From Ignavibacteria bacterium (lineage in GTDB: Bacteria; Bacteroidota; Ignavibacteria; Kapaibacteriales; UBA4661): a stretch of DNA of 43,697 nucleotides. The position numbers and the translations under genes were made by a program. The stretch covers positions 1 to 43,697 of the forward strand of contig JACVZY010000057.1 of the NCBI GenBank assembly GCA_014654705.1. The letters are read 5' to 3'. Of the stretch, positions 33,702-42,278 are shown in pieces. A model generated the notes under the pieces. That model saw only the letters and a list, made by a program, of their open reading frames with translations, ran no database searches and was not told the DNA's origin. Numbering within the stretch: the stretch's first letter is position 1; the number at the start of each line of letters is the position of its first letter.

Positions 33702-36356
33702 TTACGCAATCTGCTGCTGCACCTGAGCATGATTAAAAAACTCTTGTGTAATTGCCGATGAAACCTGTGCTGTGCGGTCGCTTACCATGCTTAAAAGAGC
33801 CTCTAGTGCGGTGCGCATCGCGTTCATATCGGTTTCAGCAAGGCTTCGTGTATCGGCAAGGCGTAAGGCAGTAAGCGCCTCCAAGACCAGTCGCTCCTGA
33901 TGAGCAAGGCGCGAAAAGTCTTGTTCATTGCGTTTATGGGGCAAGTCCTCCACACGCTTTTGCAAGCGCTCCAGTTGATAGATCATTGAGCGAGGATTGG
34001 TACGGTCAAAGAGCAATAAATCTAGTGCGGGCGCAAAGTGTAGCCGTGAACGATAGCGCGAGCGGTACGTCATCAGGCATTCGTTCAAGTCCAATATTTG
34101 CTCCAGTAGAAGCTGTTCTATTGGTACTTCTTGCTTAAAGGTCAGCATTGAGCGTAGCATGGAAGCCATTTGCAACGTCCGTTCCAAGCGCCTACCCGCA
34201 TCCAGCAAGAACCAACCTTCATCATAGCCCATACTTTCCATATTAAGCCCCAGAAATGCTGCCAGAGAAGCAATCACGCGGTCGAGAGCCGTCTGCGCCA
34301 GACGCAAGCGTGATTCATTGGAAATCTCCGTGTCGCTATGAGATATTGCTGACACTAATTCATCCCAATACCGCTCCATATCTCCTATTACGCGCCATGT
34401 ATCGGCGGAAAGCCGCTCGCGCACTGCATAGACTGAGCGCGTGAAGGCTTGCAATGTTGAGGTAAGACTTCCGGCTCGTGCCGTATCCAGCGTTACCGAA
34501 AGCAATTCTGCTTCGGGATGCAATAATCTTTCTTCGCTGTTGTTGCCGATAAAGCCCGGGTACGTCATCGTCATTTGCGTCAATGTGCGTAGCAGCGTTT
34601 GAATAAAAGCGGTGTCGGTGCTACTGCTACCCTCCGAAATGCCTTGCGCGAAGCCCTGCGGTACAAGTTCAGCTCGTTGCTGAAGAATAGTGCGGAGCAG
34701 TCGTGCCGTCGTCTGCGCACGCTCCGCATAACGCCCCACCCAAAAAAGATTTTCTGCCGTGCGGCTGGAAAGCGAGTATTCCTGCGCTATTGGTGTCTGC
34801 TCGCCCTCGCCCGAAGAATCTTCGCTGCCTTGTACGCGATAGGGAGACTCTTCCGGCACGGAAGCCAGTACCCATGTGTCTTTGCTCACACCTCCGGCTT
34901 GATTCGAGACCAGAAATGTATTTTGATCACTTGCAGCGCGAGTAAGTCCACCGGGCATAACAGCATAACCGTCTTTTTGGGCAATCAGAAAACTGCGCAA
35001 AACGGCATATCTTGGCTCTAAGATTCCATTGACAAACGACGGCGCTGTTGAAAAATTGACATATTCCTGCCCGACGTAGCGGTACGGTTCGCGCTCGATC
35101 GCCGTGCGGAGTCGTTCTAATTCCTCGCGGGAGAGTTCATACCCAAAAACTGCATGAGGCTTGGACTGGCGGTCAATTGGTTTGATAATGAGTGAGGAAA
35201 GATTTGCCAGAACGTATTGTAATTCTTTTTCCTCGCCGCACCACCACGTCGCTGCGGACGGTAGTATCAAATCTTCGCCCAAAAAATGGCGGGCAAGATT
35301 GGGCAAAAACGCCATGAGCGCCGGATTCTCCAGAACGCCGCTCCCGAGTGGGTTCGCAATTGACACATTGCCACGCCGCACGGCTTCCACCAGACCCGCC
35401 ACGCCGAGTTGGGAATAGGGACGAAGTTCCAAAGGGTCACAAAAACTGTCATCCACACGACGAAGAATCACATCCACGCGCTGCAAGCCTCCTAATGACC
35501 GCAGCCAAACATAACCATCGCGCACCGTCAAGTCTTCGCCCTGCACAAGTGAGTACCCAAGCGAGGAGGCGAGATAGGCGTGTTCAAAGTGCGCTTCATT
35601 ACCCGGTCCGGGCGTGAGCACGACGACATGAGGGTTCCTATTCCACTCAGGCGCAGTCGCCAGCAAACTCTCTTGCAATGCCGCAAAAAATGGCACGAGC
35701 CTCCGAACGGTCGTTCCTGACGAGGTCATCCCCGCAAAGGCATCAGGAAAAGCACGGTTCATCACCAAACGGTTTTCCAACGCATACCCCGCACCGGATG
35801 GTGCTTGGGTGCGGTCGCTTACTATCCACATTCGGTTGTCGGGTCCACGCGCCATATCTGCCGCATAAATGCGTAATTGGCGGTGCATTGCCTCGGAAGT
35901 GGGGAAAGCGATGCCGACGCAGGGGTGCAGAAAACCGCTATGAGCGTAGATAAACTCAGGAGGCAACAAGCCTTGCCTAATCAAGCGTCGTTCACCGTAG
36001 ATGTCTGATAAAATCAAGTTCAAAAGTTCCACTCGTTGCTGCAATCCGCGCTCTATCAACTGCCAGTCATATTCGCCGACCACAAACGGCACAGGGTCTA
36101 GCTTCCATGCACGATGCAAGCCCTTGGGGTCGTTGTAAATACTGTATGTAACGCCGTTTTCTCGCAGAAGACGTTGAATTTCCAGTGAGCGTCGGTGTAG
36201 TTCCGCGCTGCCCATTTGCTCCAATTCTTTGACAAGCGGCTTCCAATGGTCGTGCGGAGACGGATGGAACGGCGCATTTGCCCACATTTCATCGTAAAGA
36301 GGCGATTGCTCGGTGTAATGCTTGAGCAAGATGGTGGAAGCCTCGTTGCTTATCAT
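33702..36356 (-). CDS. Fused circularly permuted ATP-grasp / alpha-E domain protein
   Basis: An 884-residue fusion. The first part (about 40-500) is a circularly permuted type 2 ATP-grasp domain: KGLHRAWKLDPVPFVV, LLNLILSDIYGERRLIRQGLLPPE, VVVLTPGPGNEAHFEHAYLA, the Arg/Asp motif VDVILRRVDDSFCDPLELR, ANPLGSGVLENPALMAF and MPGGLTRAASDQNTF. From about 528 an alpha-E helical domain starts (YSLSSRTAENLFWVGRYAERAQTTARLL). In many bacteria the two are separate neighbouring genes, commonly next to a transglutaminase-like gene; a peptide-ligase-type reaction is suspected but unproven. The ATG at 36356 overlaps the preceding stop as ATGA (36353-36356), which fixes the start and implies translational coupling to the SIS isomerase. 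No transglutaminase gene is nearby. Confidence 0.92.
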   Translation of the reverse strand: MISNEASTILLKHYTEQSPLYDEMWANAPFHPSPHDHWKPLVKELEQMGSAELHRRSLEIQRLLRENGVTYSIYNDPKGLHRAWKLDPVPFVVGEYDWQLIERGLQQRVELLNLILSDIYGERRLIRQGLLPPEFIYAHSGFLHPCVGIAFPTSEAMHRQLRIYAADMARGPDNRMWIVSDRTQAPSGAGYALENRLVMNRAFPDAFAGMTSSGTTVRRLVPFFAALQESLLATAPEWNRNPHVVVLTPGPGNEAHFEHAYLASSLGYSLVQGEDLTVRDGYVWLRSLGGLQRVDVILRRVDDSFCDPLELRPYSQLGVAGLVEAVRRGNVSIANPLGSGVLENPALMAFLPNLARHFLGEDLILPSAATWWCGEEKELQYVLANLSSLIIKPIDRQSKPHAVFGYELSREELERLRTAIEREPYRYVGQEYVNFSTAPSFVNGILEPRYAVLRSFLIAQKDGYAVMPGGLTRAASDQNTFLVSNQAGGVSKDTWVLASVPEESPYRVQGSEDSSGEGEQTPIAQEYSLSSRTAENLFWVGRYAERAQTTARLLRTILQQRAELVPQGFAQGISEGSSSTDTAFIQTLLRTLTQMTMTYPGFIGNNSEERLLHPEAELLSVTLDTARAGSLTSTLQAFTRSVYAVRERLSADTWRVIGDMERYWDELVSAISHSDTEISNESRLRLAQTALDRVIASLAAFLGLNMESMGYDEGWFLLDAGRRLERTLQMASMLRSMLTFKQEVPIEQLLLEQILDLNECLMTYRSRYRSRLHFAPALDLLLFDRTNPRSMIYQLERLQKRVEDLPHKRNEQDFSRLAHQERLVLEALTALRLADTRSLAETDMNAMRTALEALLSMVSDRTAQVSSAITQEFFNHAQVQQQIA

Positions 36357-36967
36357 GCAGCCGGAAAGAGGTCGGGAAACAAGGTTTCTTCGATCATTTC
36401 GCACCAAATATGCCCCACGAGAATATGCGATTCCTGTATCCGCGCCGTTACAGTACTTGGCACAATCACTGCCATATCGCAAAGAGACAGCATGTTTCCT
36501 CCACCGCAGCCCAAAAGCCCGATGACGCTTATTCCTTGCGCTTTTGCTGCTTCTGCAGCCCGCATAACGCTCGGCGAATTTCCACTGGTGGTAATGGCGA
36601 TAAGTGCATCTCCCTTGCGACCAAGAGCCTCCACACCTCGCGCAAACACTGCATCATAACCCAAATCATTTGCCCCAGCGGTCAGCATAGACGGGTCAAC
36701 CGTGAGCGCGAGTGCCGGAAGCGCACGACGATTCACACCCGAACGGTAGCGAATCACCAGTTCTGCTGCGATATGCTGCGCATCGGCAGCACTGCCGCCA
36801 TTGCCGCATAGCAAGATTTTACCGCTGTTCTCCAGCGTGGAGGCAAGAAGATTACCCGCCGCCCCGATTGCTTCGGCACATTCGGCAAGAAGGCGCTCTT
36901 TGGTAGCAATAGAGGCTTGTATGCTTGATGAAATAAGGCTTTGAAAGGATGTAGTCGGCTTGGGCAT
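36353..36967 (-). CDS. SIS-domain phosphosugar isomerase (GmhA-like)
   Basis: A 204-residue SIS-domain protein resembling D-sedoheptulose-7-phosphate isomerase GmhA, the first step of heptose synthesis for lipopolysaccharide. The family signatures are ILLCGNGGSAADAQHIAAELVIRY (about 52-75), DAVFARGVEALGRKGDALIAITTSGNSPSVMRA, and the C-terminal QESHILVGHIWCEMIEETLFP. DiaA, a replication regulator, is a close relative without the same active site, but the His and Glu of the QHIAAELV stretch favour an enzyme. I start at the ATG at 36967. The stop overlaps the ATP-grasp/alpha-E start as ATGA, an unexpected partner for a heptose gene. Confidence 0.85.
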   Translation of the reverse strand: MPKPTTSFQSLISSSIQASIATKERLLAECAEAIGAAGNLLASTLENSGKILLCGNGGSAADAQHIAAELVIRYRSGVNRRALPALALTVDPSMLTAGANDLGYDAVFARGVEALGRKGDALIAITTSGNSPSVMRAAEAAKAQGISVIGLLGCGGGNMLSLCDMAVIVPSTVTARIQESHILVGHIWCEMIEETLFPDLFPAA

Positions 36968-36997
36968 AGTTACGTAGGGGGTGGTACAAAAAACAAA

Positions 36998-37083
36998 TGG
37001 AGTGCAAACGTTTTGGCTTGCCTCCGTGAATATACGCATAAAAATACGGAAAATTTCACGGACAAACGTGCGTTTGCACTCCA
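36998..37083. repeat. Nested inverted repeat between the TonB receptor and the SIS gene
   Basis: A perfect 13-bp outer pair (TGGAGTGCAAACG at 36998-37010 with its complement at 37071-37083) encloses a 7-bp inner pair (CCGTGAA at 37024-37030 with TTCACGG at 37055-37061). It starts 28 bp beyond the TonB receptor stop on the minus strand. It could act as a processing or weak termination structure, though no T-run follows. Confidence 0.5.
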
Positions 37084-37110
37084 CAATCAGCAAAGTGATT
37101 TATATCAATC

Positions 37111-39366
37111 TCAGAAATGAACGCGCAAGCGTCCCCAGAATGTGGTCGTTTCAATCGTCGGTGCGCCTGGTTGCAAGCCCGGACCACCAGCATTAGCGTT
37201 CATCGGGTAAAGCGGCGTTTGGTTCGCTATATTTGCTACATTCACGGAAAGTTCGACATTGGGCAAAATATCATAACTTGCGCCGACATTCAGCAGCAAT
37301 GCTCCTTTGCCAATCGAGCCGTCGGGAGCAAGCCAATCCGAATACAGCATACCGTTCACAGCAACGTCAAAGCCTTTGAACGGTGTCGCCAAAACGTTCA
37401 GGCGCGTGACATTTTCGGGATATACTTTGTGGCGAATACTATTCGATGTCTTGTCCAATGTGAGATACATACTGTTGCCGCTCCGCGCATCTGCTTCCTG
37501 CTCTGCTGTTACCGAAGCAACTTTCACAAGCGAATGGCTAAAGCTCACATTCCAAATATCGCTCGAGTACGAAAGCGTCGCTTCCGCGCCCCATTGACTA
37601 AGGCTGCCGGAGGCATTTTTGAAGAACCAAAAGCCGTTCCAATCGCCCGGTACGTCGCGTGTTGCGCCGCTTCCGACAGGTACCATATTAAATTGCGATG
37701 GCTGCGGCATCGTGCCACTAACCGGGTCTTTATAGATAACACCGACATCGAGAATACTATTAACGATGTTGTAAAAACCAACCGCATCCACCTTCAAACC
37801 CGGCAGAATCTGGTAATTGACGGCAAATTCGATGCTGTTCATAATCTCAGGGCGTACAATCGGTCGATTTGTTTCGCCCGGAATCCGTGCTGATTCGATG
37901 TTTTGCAAGTTTGAACTCCGCAAATAGCCGTCATTGCGATAACCACCGCTATACGTCAAGCCCACACCGCCGCGAAAGCCCATTTGATAACCCAAGCGAA
38001 AACGCAAATCCTTATTCGCCGCAAAGAGCGCACCAATGCGGGGTGAGATATTCGTTCCCCAGCCGGTATGGCTATCAAAGCGGGCTGCGGCGAAAACATC
38101 GAGTTGCTCGTTGACCGAGTAGAAATCTTCGGCAAAGACCGAGATGACGTTAATATCGTTGCGATACCCCATCACAAGGTCGGTGTTGGCGGTAGCGGGG
38201 TTGAATTTTCCGATGACGTTCGCAATAAAATTATTACCAAAACGATTCTTCTTGCCCATCTCATAGCGGCGATATTCCACGCCGACGGCGAGTTTATTGC
38301 CTTTGAAAAGATTGTCCGCCGTCAGTACTGCCGAAGCGCCGTAGCGGTCTTCGCGTGTGCCGCCCATAGTAGTGCCCGTCAGGGAGGACAACCGAATATC
38401 ATCTTGGATAAACGAAGCAGACGTTTTGAGTTGAATGTCTTTGCTGAACTGGAACTTGTATGCCACATTCAAAGCCGTGAGCGACTGCCCAAAGACCTCG
38501 CGGTCACGGTAGAAATTATATAAATCCTGCTGGTTGTCTGCATAGAGCGCGTTAATCTCAAGCCCTTTGTATTCGATATTGCCCTGCACAAAAAGATTAT
38601 CGTTGCGCTTAAGGCGATGTCCCATATCGAAAGCAGTTCCGCCGGCAAAGCCCTGATTTTCACGACGCGCATTGCCTTCATTACGATATTGCTGCCCACC
38701 ATATGCACCGCGCGAGATAGTAAATGCGGCTTTGGCATCGCCTATCTTGGCACGTCCCATCACTTGCCCCAACAGCAAATTATCTGCTCCGGCGCTCACG
38801 GCAGCGTCTAAACCAATAGCGCCATCGCCTTTCAAATCTGCACCTTTTGCTGTTACAATGTTGATAACGCCTAAAAGTGCCCCTTGCCCCAGTGTGACGG
38901 AACCGGGTCCGCGAATCACTTCGACGCGCTCAATAAATGTATAGTTCGATGCCGTTAAAAGCGCATATGGAGGACCCCAGAAAAATTCAGTGTTCATATT
39001 CTGTCCGTTCAAAAGCAGCATCACTTTTGAATTGTTGTCAGGAGCAAGACCACGAAACGCCATAATTACGTCGTCTTGGTCTTCGGTAACGAAAAATCCG
39101 GGTACAAAAAACATCAAGGCATCAGCAAGTGTGCGAGCGCCGCAGAGTTCTAACTGGCGGCGAGTAATGGTAGTAACGGAAACAGGCTGTTTGTCTTTGT
39201 CGGAAATAACGTTGGACGCAACGCTAATTTCGACATTGAGCAAATCTTCCAATGAGAGCTCCTCGAGATTGGTCGTCGGTACCGTCTGCTGCTGTGCGAC
39301 GATACTGGTACTATTGAGAGCAAGAAGAATCAATAGTATGTACGTATAGCGTATAACCTTCTGCAT
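37111..39366 (-). CDS. TonB-dependent outer-membrane receptor
   Basis: A 751-residue receptor. A signal peptide (QKVIRYTYILLILLALNSTSIVAQQ) leads to LEELSLEDLLNVEISVASN, the short N-terminal motif common in a group of iron and cobalamin TonB receptors. The plug (about 45-165) includes KDKQPVSVTTITRRQLELCGARTLADALMFFVPG and FIERVEVIRGPGSVTLGQGALLGVINIVT. A 22-strand barrel follows and ends in Phe (WGRLRVHF), as expected. The ATG at 39366 is preceded by a perfect AGGAGG (39371-39376) with a 4-nt spacer, which rules out the longer frame to 39459. The ligand is unknown; no cobalamin riboswitch motif is visible in the leader. Confidence 0.93.
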   Translation of the reverse strand: MQKVIRYTYILLILLALNSTSIVAQQQTVPTTNLEELSLEDLLNVEISVASNVISDKDKQPVSVTTITRRQLELCGARTLADALMFFVPGFFVTEDQDDVIMAFRGLAPDNNSKVMLLLNGQNMNTEFFWGPPYALLTASNYTFIERVEVIRGPGSVTLGQGALLGVINIVTAKGADLKGDGAIGLDAAVSAGADNLLLGQVMGRAKIGDAKAAFTISRGAYGGQQYRNEGNARRENQGFAGGTAFDMGHRLKRNDNLFVQGNIEYKGLEINALYADNQQDLYNFYRDREVFGQSLTALNVAYKFQFSKDIQLKTSASFIQDDIRLSSLTGTTMGGTREDRYGASAVLTADNLFKGNKLAVGVEYRRYEMGKKNRFGNNFIANVIGKFNPATANTDLVMGYRNDINVISVFAEDFYSVNEQLDVFAAARFDSHTGWGTNISPRIGALFAANKDLRFRLGYQMGFRGGVGLTYSGGYRNDGYLRSSNLQNIESARIPGETNRPIVRPEIMNSIEFAVNYQILPGLKVDAVGFYNIVNSILDVGVIYKDPVSGTMPQPSQFNMVPVGSGATRDVPGDWNGFWFFKNASGSLSQWGAEATLSYSSDIWNVSFSHSLVKVASVTAEQEADARSGNSMYLTLDKTSNSIRHKVYPENVTRLNVLATPFKGFDVAVNGMLYSDWLAPDGSIGKGALLLNVGASYDILPNVELSVNVANIANQTPLYPMNANAGGPGLQPGAPTIETTTFWGRLRVHF

Positions 39367-39671
39367 AAATCCTCCTAAAAAAGAAACACAAAATAAAATG
39401 GTGATTAGTGGTACGGACACAGTACACACAAAGGCGGTGAGCAATATAGTAAATCGCATCGAATAAGTAACTCAGGAGCAAAAAAAAAATCATTCCTGAG
39501 ATAAAAGAAAGGGTATCTCCTTCGGATATCATACACGGGTAGCGCAGGAAATAACGCAGGAAATAACTGACGAAATACTATATTGGCGTTGTTCTGTGAA
39601 CTCCACCTTACATCAAAGTCCATCGTTGCTTATTGAGTATATACCACAATGGAATTTTCTAGAAACATTCT
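39367..39671. other. Divergent intergenic region between TonB receptor and xseA
   Basis: About 305 bp. It holds the receptor ribosome binding site (39371-39376), a 7-bp stem CTCAGGA/TCCTGAG (39471-39477 and 39494-39500) around an A-rich loop, and the 12-bp tandem repeat at 39543-39566. I find no convincing TAnnTTTG promoter in either direction and no riboswitch signature. Confidence 0.4.
39543..39566. repeat. 12-bp tandem direct repeat
   Basis: CGCAGGAAATAA occurs twice in direct tandem (39543-39554 and 39555-39566), followed by a degenerate third copy (CTGACGAAATA). It lies in the divergent region about 105 bp before xseA and 180 bp before the TonB receptor, where an operator would be placed. 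The spacing of about one helical turn is suggestive, but no binding protein is known. Confidence 0.4.
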
Positions 39672-40865
39672 ATGACCTCCTCTGACAACATTCTCTCGGT
39701 CAGCGATATTACACGCGCCGTTCAGCACACCCTTGAAGACAGCTTCGGGAGCGTCGTTGTGCGTGGCGAAATATCGAATTTTGTCAATCATTCCTCTGGG
39801 CATCGGTATTTCTCGCTCAAGGACAGCAATGCACAGCTCAAAGCCGTGATGTGGCGCAGCTCACCCCTACGCTTTACGCCCGCCAACGGTATGAGCGTGA
39901 TAGCGCGTGGGAAGGTAACAATGTACGCTCCACAAGGCGCGGTGCAGCTTGAGTGTCGTTCGCTGGAGCCACTAGGAGCGGGCGACTTGCAATTAGCATT
40001 TGAGGCACTAAAACGAGAATTATACGAGCGCGGCTGGTTTGATGCGGCATACAAGAAGCCGTTGCCGCGCTACCCCACGAAAATTGGCGTGGCTACCTCG
40101 CCCACCGGCGCAGCTGTGCGCGATGTCATTGCTACGCTGGCACGGCGGATGCCTGCGGCGGAAGTTGTTGTGCGCCCGACTTTAGTGCAAGGCGACGGCG
40201 CGGCGGAAGATATCGCCCGTGCCATTGCGGAACTGAATGCTACCGATTGCGACGTACTAATTGTGGGACGTGGCGGCGGTTCGATTGAAGACCTGTGGGC
40301 GTTCAATACAGAAATAGTTGCCGAAGCGATTTTCTCTTCCGTCAAGCCTATTATTTCTGCCGTCGGGCATGAAATTGATTTTACTATTGCCGATTTTGTT
40401 GCCGATGTTCGCGCTGCCACGCCTACTGCTGCGGCTGAGATTGCCGTCCGTGACCAGAACGAGCTTTGGAGCACTTTGCAAGGCACTGAGGCGTATTTGC
40501 ATCGTACAATGGAGCAGCGATTTGCCATGCTTCGGCAGCGCATTACTTTTTTGTCAGGCAACAGTGCACTACCACGCTTTCCCGATGAATTACACCGCCG
40601 ACAACAACGGGTGGATGATTACCAAACCCGTATGAACACAACGCTACCGAGAATTATTCAGCAGAAAACGCAACGTCTGGACGCGCTTGCACTACATCTT
40701 GCCTCGCTGCATCCTTACGCACCATTGAACAAAGGCTTTGCGCTACTTGAACATGGGGGGCGCATTCTGGCAGCATCGGACAATCTGAATACAGGAGACA
40801 CTGTGAAGATTATCCGCAAACAAGACCGCTCTGAAGCGCACATACAAAATGTGGAAAAAGCATAG
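39672..40865 (+). CDS. xseA: Exodeoxyribonuclease VII large subunit
   Basis: A 397-residue XseA. The N-terminal OB-fold shows VVVRGEISNFVNHSSGHRYFSLKD and GAVQLECRSLEPLGAGDLQLAFEALK. The catalytic region carries KIGVATSPTGAAVRDVIATLARR, VLIVGRGGGSIEDLWAFN and PIISAVGHEIDFTIADFVADVRAATPTAAAE. A shorter helical C-terminus than the E. coli protein follows, with the final NKGFALLEHGGRIL strand. It degrades single-stranded DNA with the small subunit XseB, which is not encoded next to it and is not seen in the window. Confidence 0.96.
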   Translation: MTSSDNILSVSDITRAVQHTLEDSFGSVVVRGEISNFVNHSSGHRYFSLKDSNAQLKAVMWRSSPLRFTPANGMSVIARGKVTMYAPQGAVQLECRSLEPLGAGDLQLAFEALKRELYERGWFDAAYKKPLPRYPTKIGVATSPTGAAVRDVIATLARRMPAAEVVVRPTLVQGDGAAEDIARAIAELNATDCDVLIVGRGGGSIEDLWAFNTEIVAEAIFSSVKPIISAVGHEIDFTIADFVADVRAATPTAAAEIAVRDQNELWSTLQGTEAYLHRTMEQRFAMLRQRITFLSGNSALPRFPDELHRRQQRVDDYQTRMNTTLPRIIQQKTQRLDALALHLASLHPYAPLNKGFALLEHGGRILAASDNLNTGDTVKIIRKQDRSEAHIQNVEKA

Positions 40866-40974
40866 GAAAAATGCGCCCGCACAAAATCTTTTGTTGCGCT
40901 AAAGAAAATCAGATTGTATCTTGTAGCGGCTGTCAAGGTGAAGCTATTTTGCACTTGTTTTTGGAAATGCCGAT

Positions 40975-41340
40975 ATGGAACTGCACAATTTACAACAATC
41001 CGAAACGCTTGCGCTGGTGGGCATTATAGAGCGCGTCGTTATGGCGGATAAGCTCTTGAACGAACAGGAAGAAGAGTTTGTGCGTTGGCTCATGGATGCA
41101 ATTGGTCGTGAACGGTACATTGACACGCTCGACGACTTAGATGGGCGCTATGGTGAAGATGATTTGCGCAATATGTTGAAAACCATTACCGACCCCGATG
41201 TGCGCGAACTCATCTACGGCACAGTGCTGGAAGCAAGTACTATCAATGCGCTTGTGGGTGAGAATACGGAATTTATGGACTGGCTTGCGGCGCTATGGAA
41301 TCTGGAAATTCGGATTGATGACGTTTCGGGCGTGGAATAA
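40975..41340 (+). CDS. TerB-like small helical protein
   Basis: A 121-residue acidic protein predicted to be all alpha-helix. Residues 10-40 (TLALVGIIERVVMADKLLNEQEEEFVRWL) resemble the start of TerB/DjlA-type domains, in which a helix of the form (L/I)xxxVxxADGxLxxxExxFL recurs. A second such helix pair ends near GVE. TerB domains occur in stress and metal-resistance proteins and in unrelated cofactor roles, so I assign no function. It starts 109 bp after xseA and ends 5 bp before the RNA methyltransferase gene, so the last two are likely cotranscribed. The family assignment is moderate. Confidence 0.55.
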   Translation: MELHNLQQSETLALVGIIERVVMADKLLNEQEEEFVRWLMDAIGRERYIDTLDDLDGRYGEDDLRNMLKTITDPDVRELIYGTVLEASTINALVGENTEFMDWLAALWNLEIRIDDVSGVE

Positions 41341-41345
41341 GGCTT

Positions 41346-42167
41346 ATGGTTGTTATTACTTCCCTCGACGACCCACGTATAGCACCGTATCGCAGCCTGC
41401 GTGAAATCTCATCGCGTAATGTAGAGGAAAAACTTTTTGTAGTAGAAAATAGCAAGGTCATTCGCCGCCTGCTTACAAGTAAGTGTGAAATTCGTTCTTT
41501 CTTTGCTACTCGGCACTATCACGAAGAATTCGCCGCGCTTTTGGATGCGAAAGGTCTCGCTTGGGAGCATCGCCTCACGGCAGACGATACGCTGATGAGC
41601 GCTATCGTGGGCTATACTTTGCATGAAGGTGTGATGGCTCTCGCTGTTGTGCCGCACGTGCCTTATTTCAGCGAACATCTCCCTACTCTTGAGCTTCCGG
41701 CGGTGTGTTTGTGCGGCGTGGCAGATGCAGAAAATGTTGGCTCTATTGTACGGAACTGCGCGGCGTTTGGCGTACACAGCTTGGTAGTAGATAGCGCCAC
41801 GTGTAGTCCGTATTTACGCAGGGCGGTGCGGGTTTCGCTGGGTGGGATTTTTGCGCTCACCGTGTACCGCATAAGTAATCTCACTTCTGCGCTTGAGGAA
41901 ATGAGACATTCGCGCCCAAGCGTACAGCATATTGCCCTTGAAACAAGCGCTCAGGCTCGTTCTCTGCACACAGTTTCTTTCTCTCAGGAAAGCATTTTTA
42001 TCTTTGGTAGTGAAGCGCACGGGCTGTCAGTCGATATTCTTTCTGCTTGTGATCTTGTTGTAGAAATACCGATGACACCGCTTGCCGACTATGACGCAGC
42101 TAATTCGCTCAATGTCGCAGCTTCGACGGCGATTGCGCTGTATCACTGGCAAAATGGGCGGAAATGA
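41346..42167 (+). CDS. TrmH/SpoU-family RNA 2'-O-methyltransferase
   Basis: A 273-residue SPOUT methyltransferase. An N-terminal substrate-binding domain (ITSLDDPRIAPYRSLREISSRNVEEKLFVVENSKVIRRLL) is typical of rRNA or tRNA modifiers. The trefoil-knot catalytic domain shows the three SpoU motifs: DAENVGSIVRNCAAFGVHSL, SIFIFGSEAHGLS, and VEIPMTPLADYDAANSLNVAASTAIALY. It methylates a ribose 2'-OH using S-adenosylmethionine. The target nucleotide cannot be inferred. It follows the TerB-like gene by 5 bp. Confidence 0.9.
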   Translation: MVVITSLDDPRIAPYRSLREISSRNVEEKLFVVENSKVIRRLLTSKCEIRSFFATRHYHEEFAALLDAKGLAWEHRLTADDTLMSAIVGYTLHEGVMALAVVPHVPYFSEHLPTLELPAVCLCGVADAENVGSIVRNCAAFGVHSLVVDSATCSPYLRRAVRVSLGGIFALTVYRISNLTSALEEMRHSRPSVQHIALETSAQARSLHTVSFSQESIFIFGSEAHGLSVDILSACDLVVEIPMTPLADYDAANSLNVAASTAIALYHWQNGRK

Positions 42168-42278
42168 TGCGAAATATCGTTGGGCACGGTTATGAACTCA
42201 GTATCAATCGCCGCATGACTTTCCAGATTCAACATTTAGAACTCAACACTTAACATTTACTTTCAGGAGGAATCTGCA

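Noticed and set aside
37111-39671. Cobalamin riboswitch in the leader of the second TonB receptor
   Set aside because: No B12-box sequence or matching stem structure is visible in 39367-39671, although the receptor type would have fitted.
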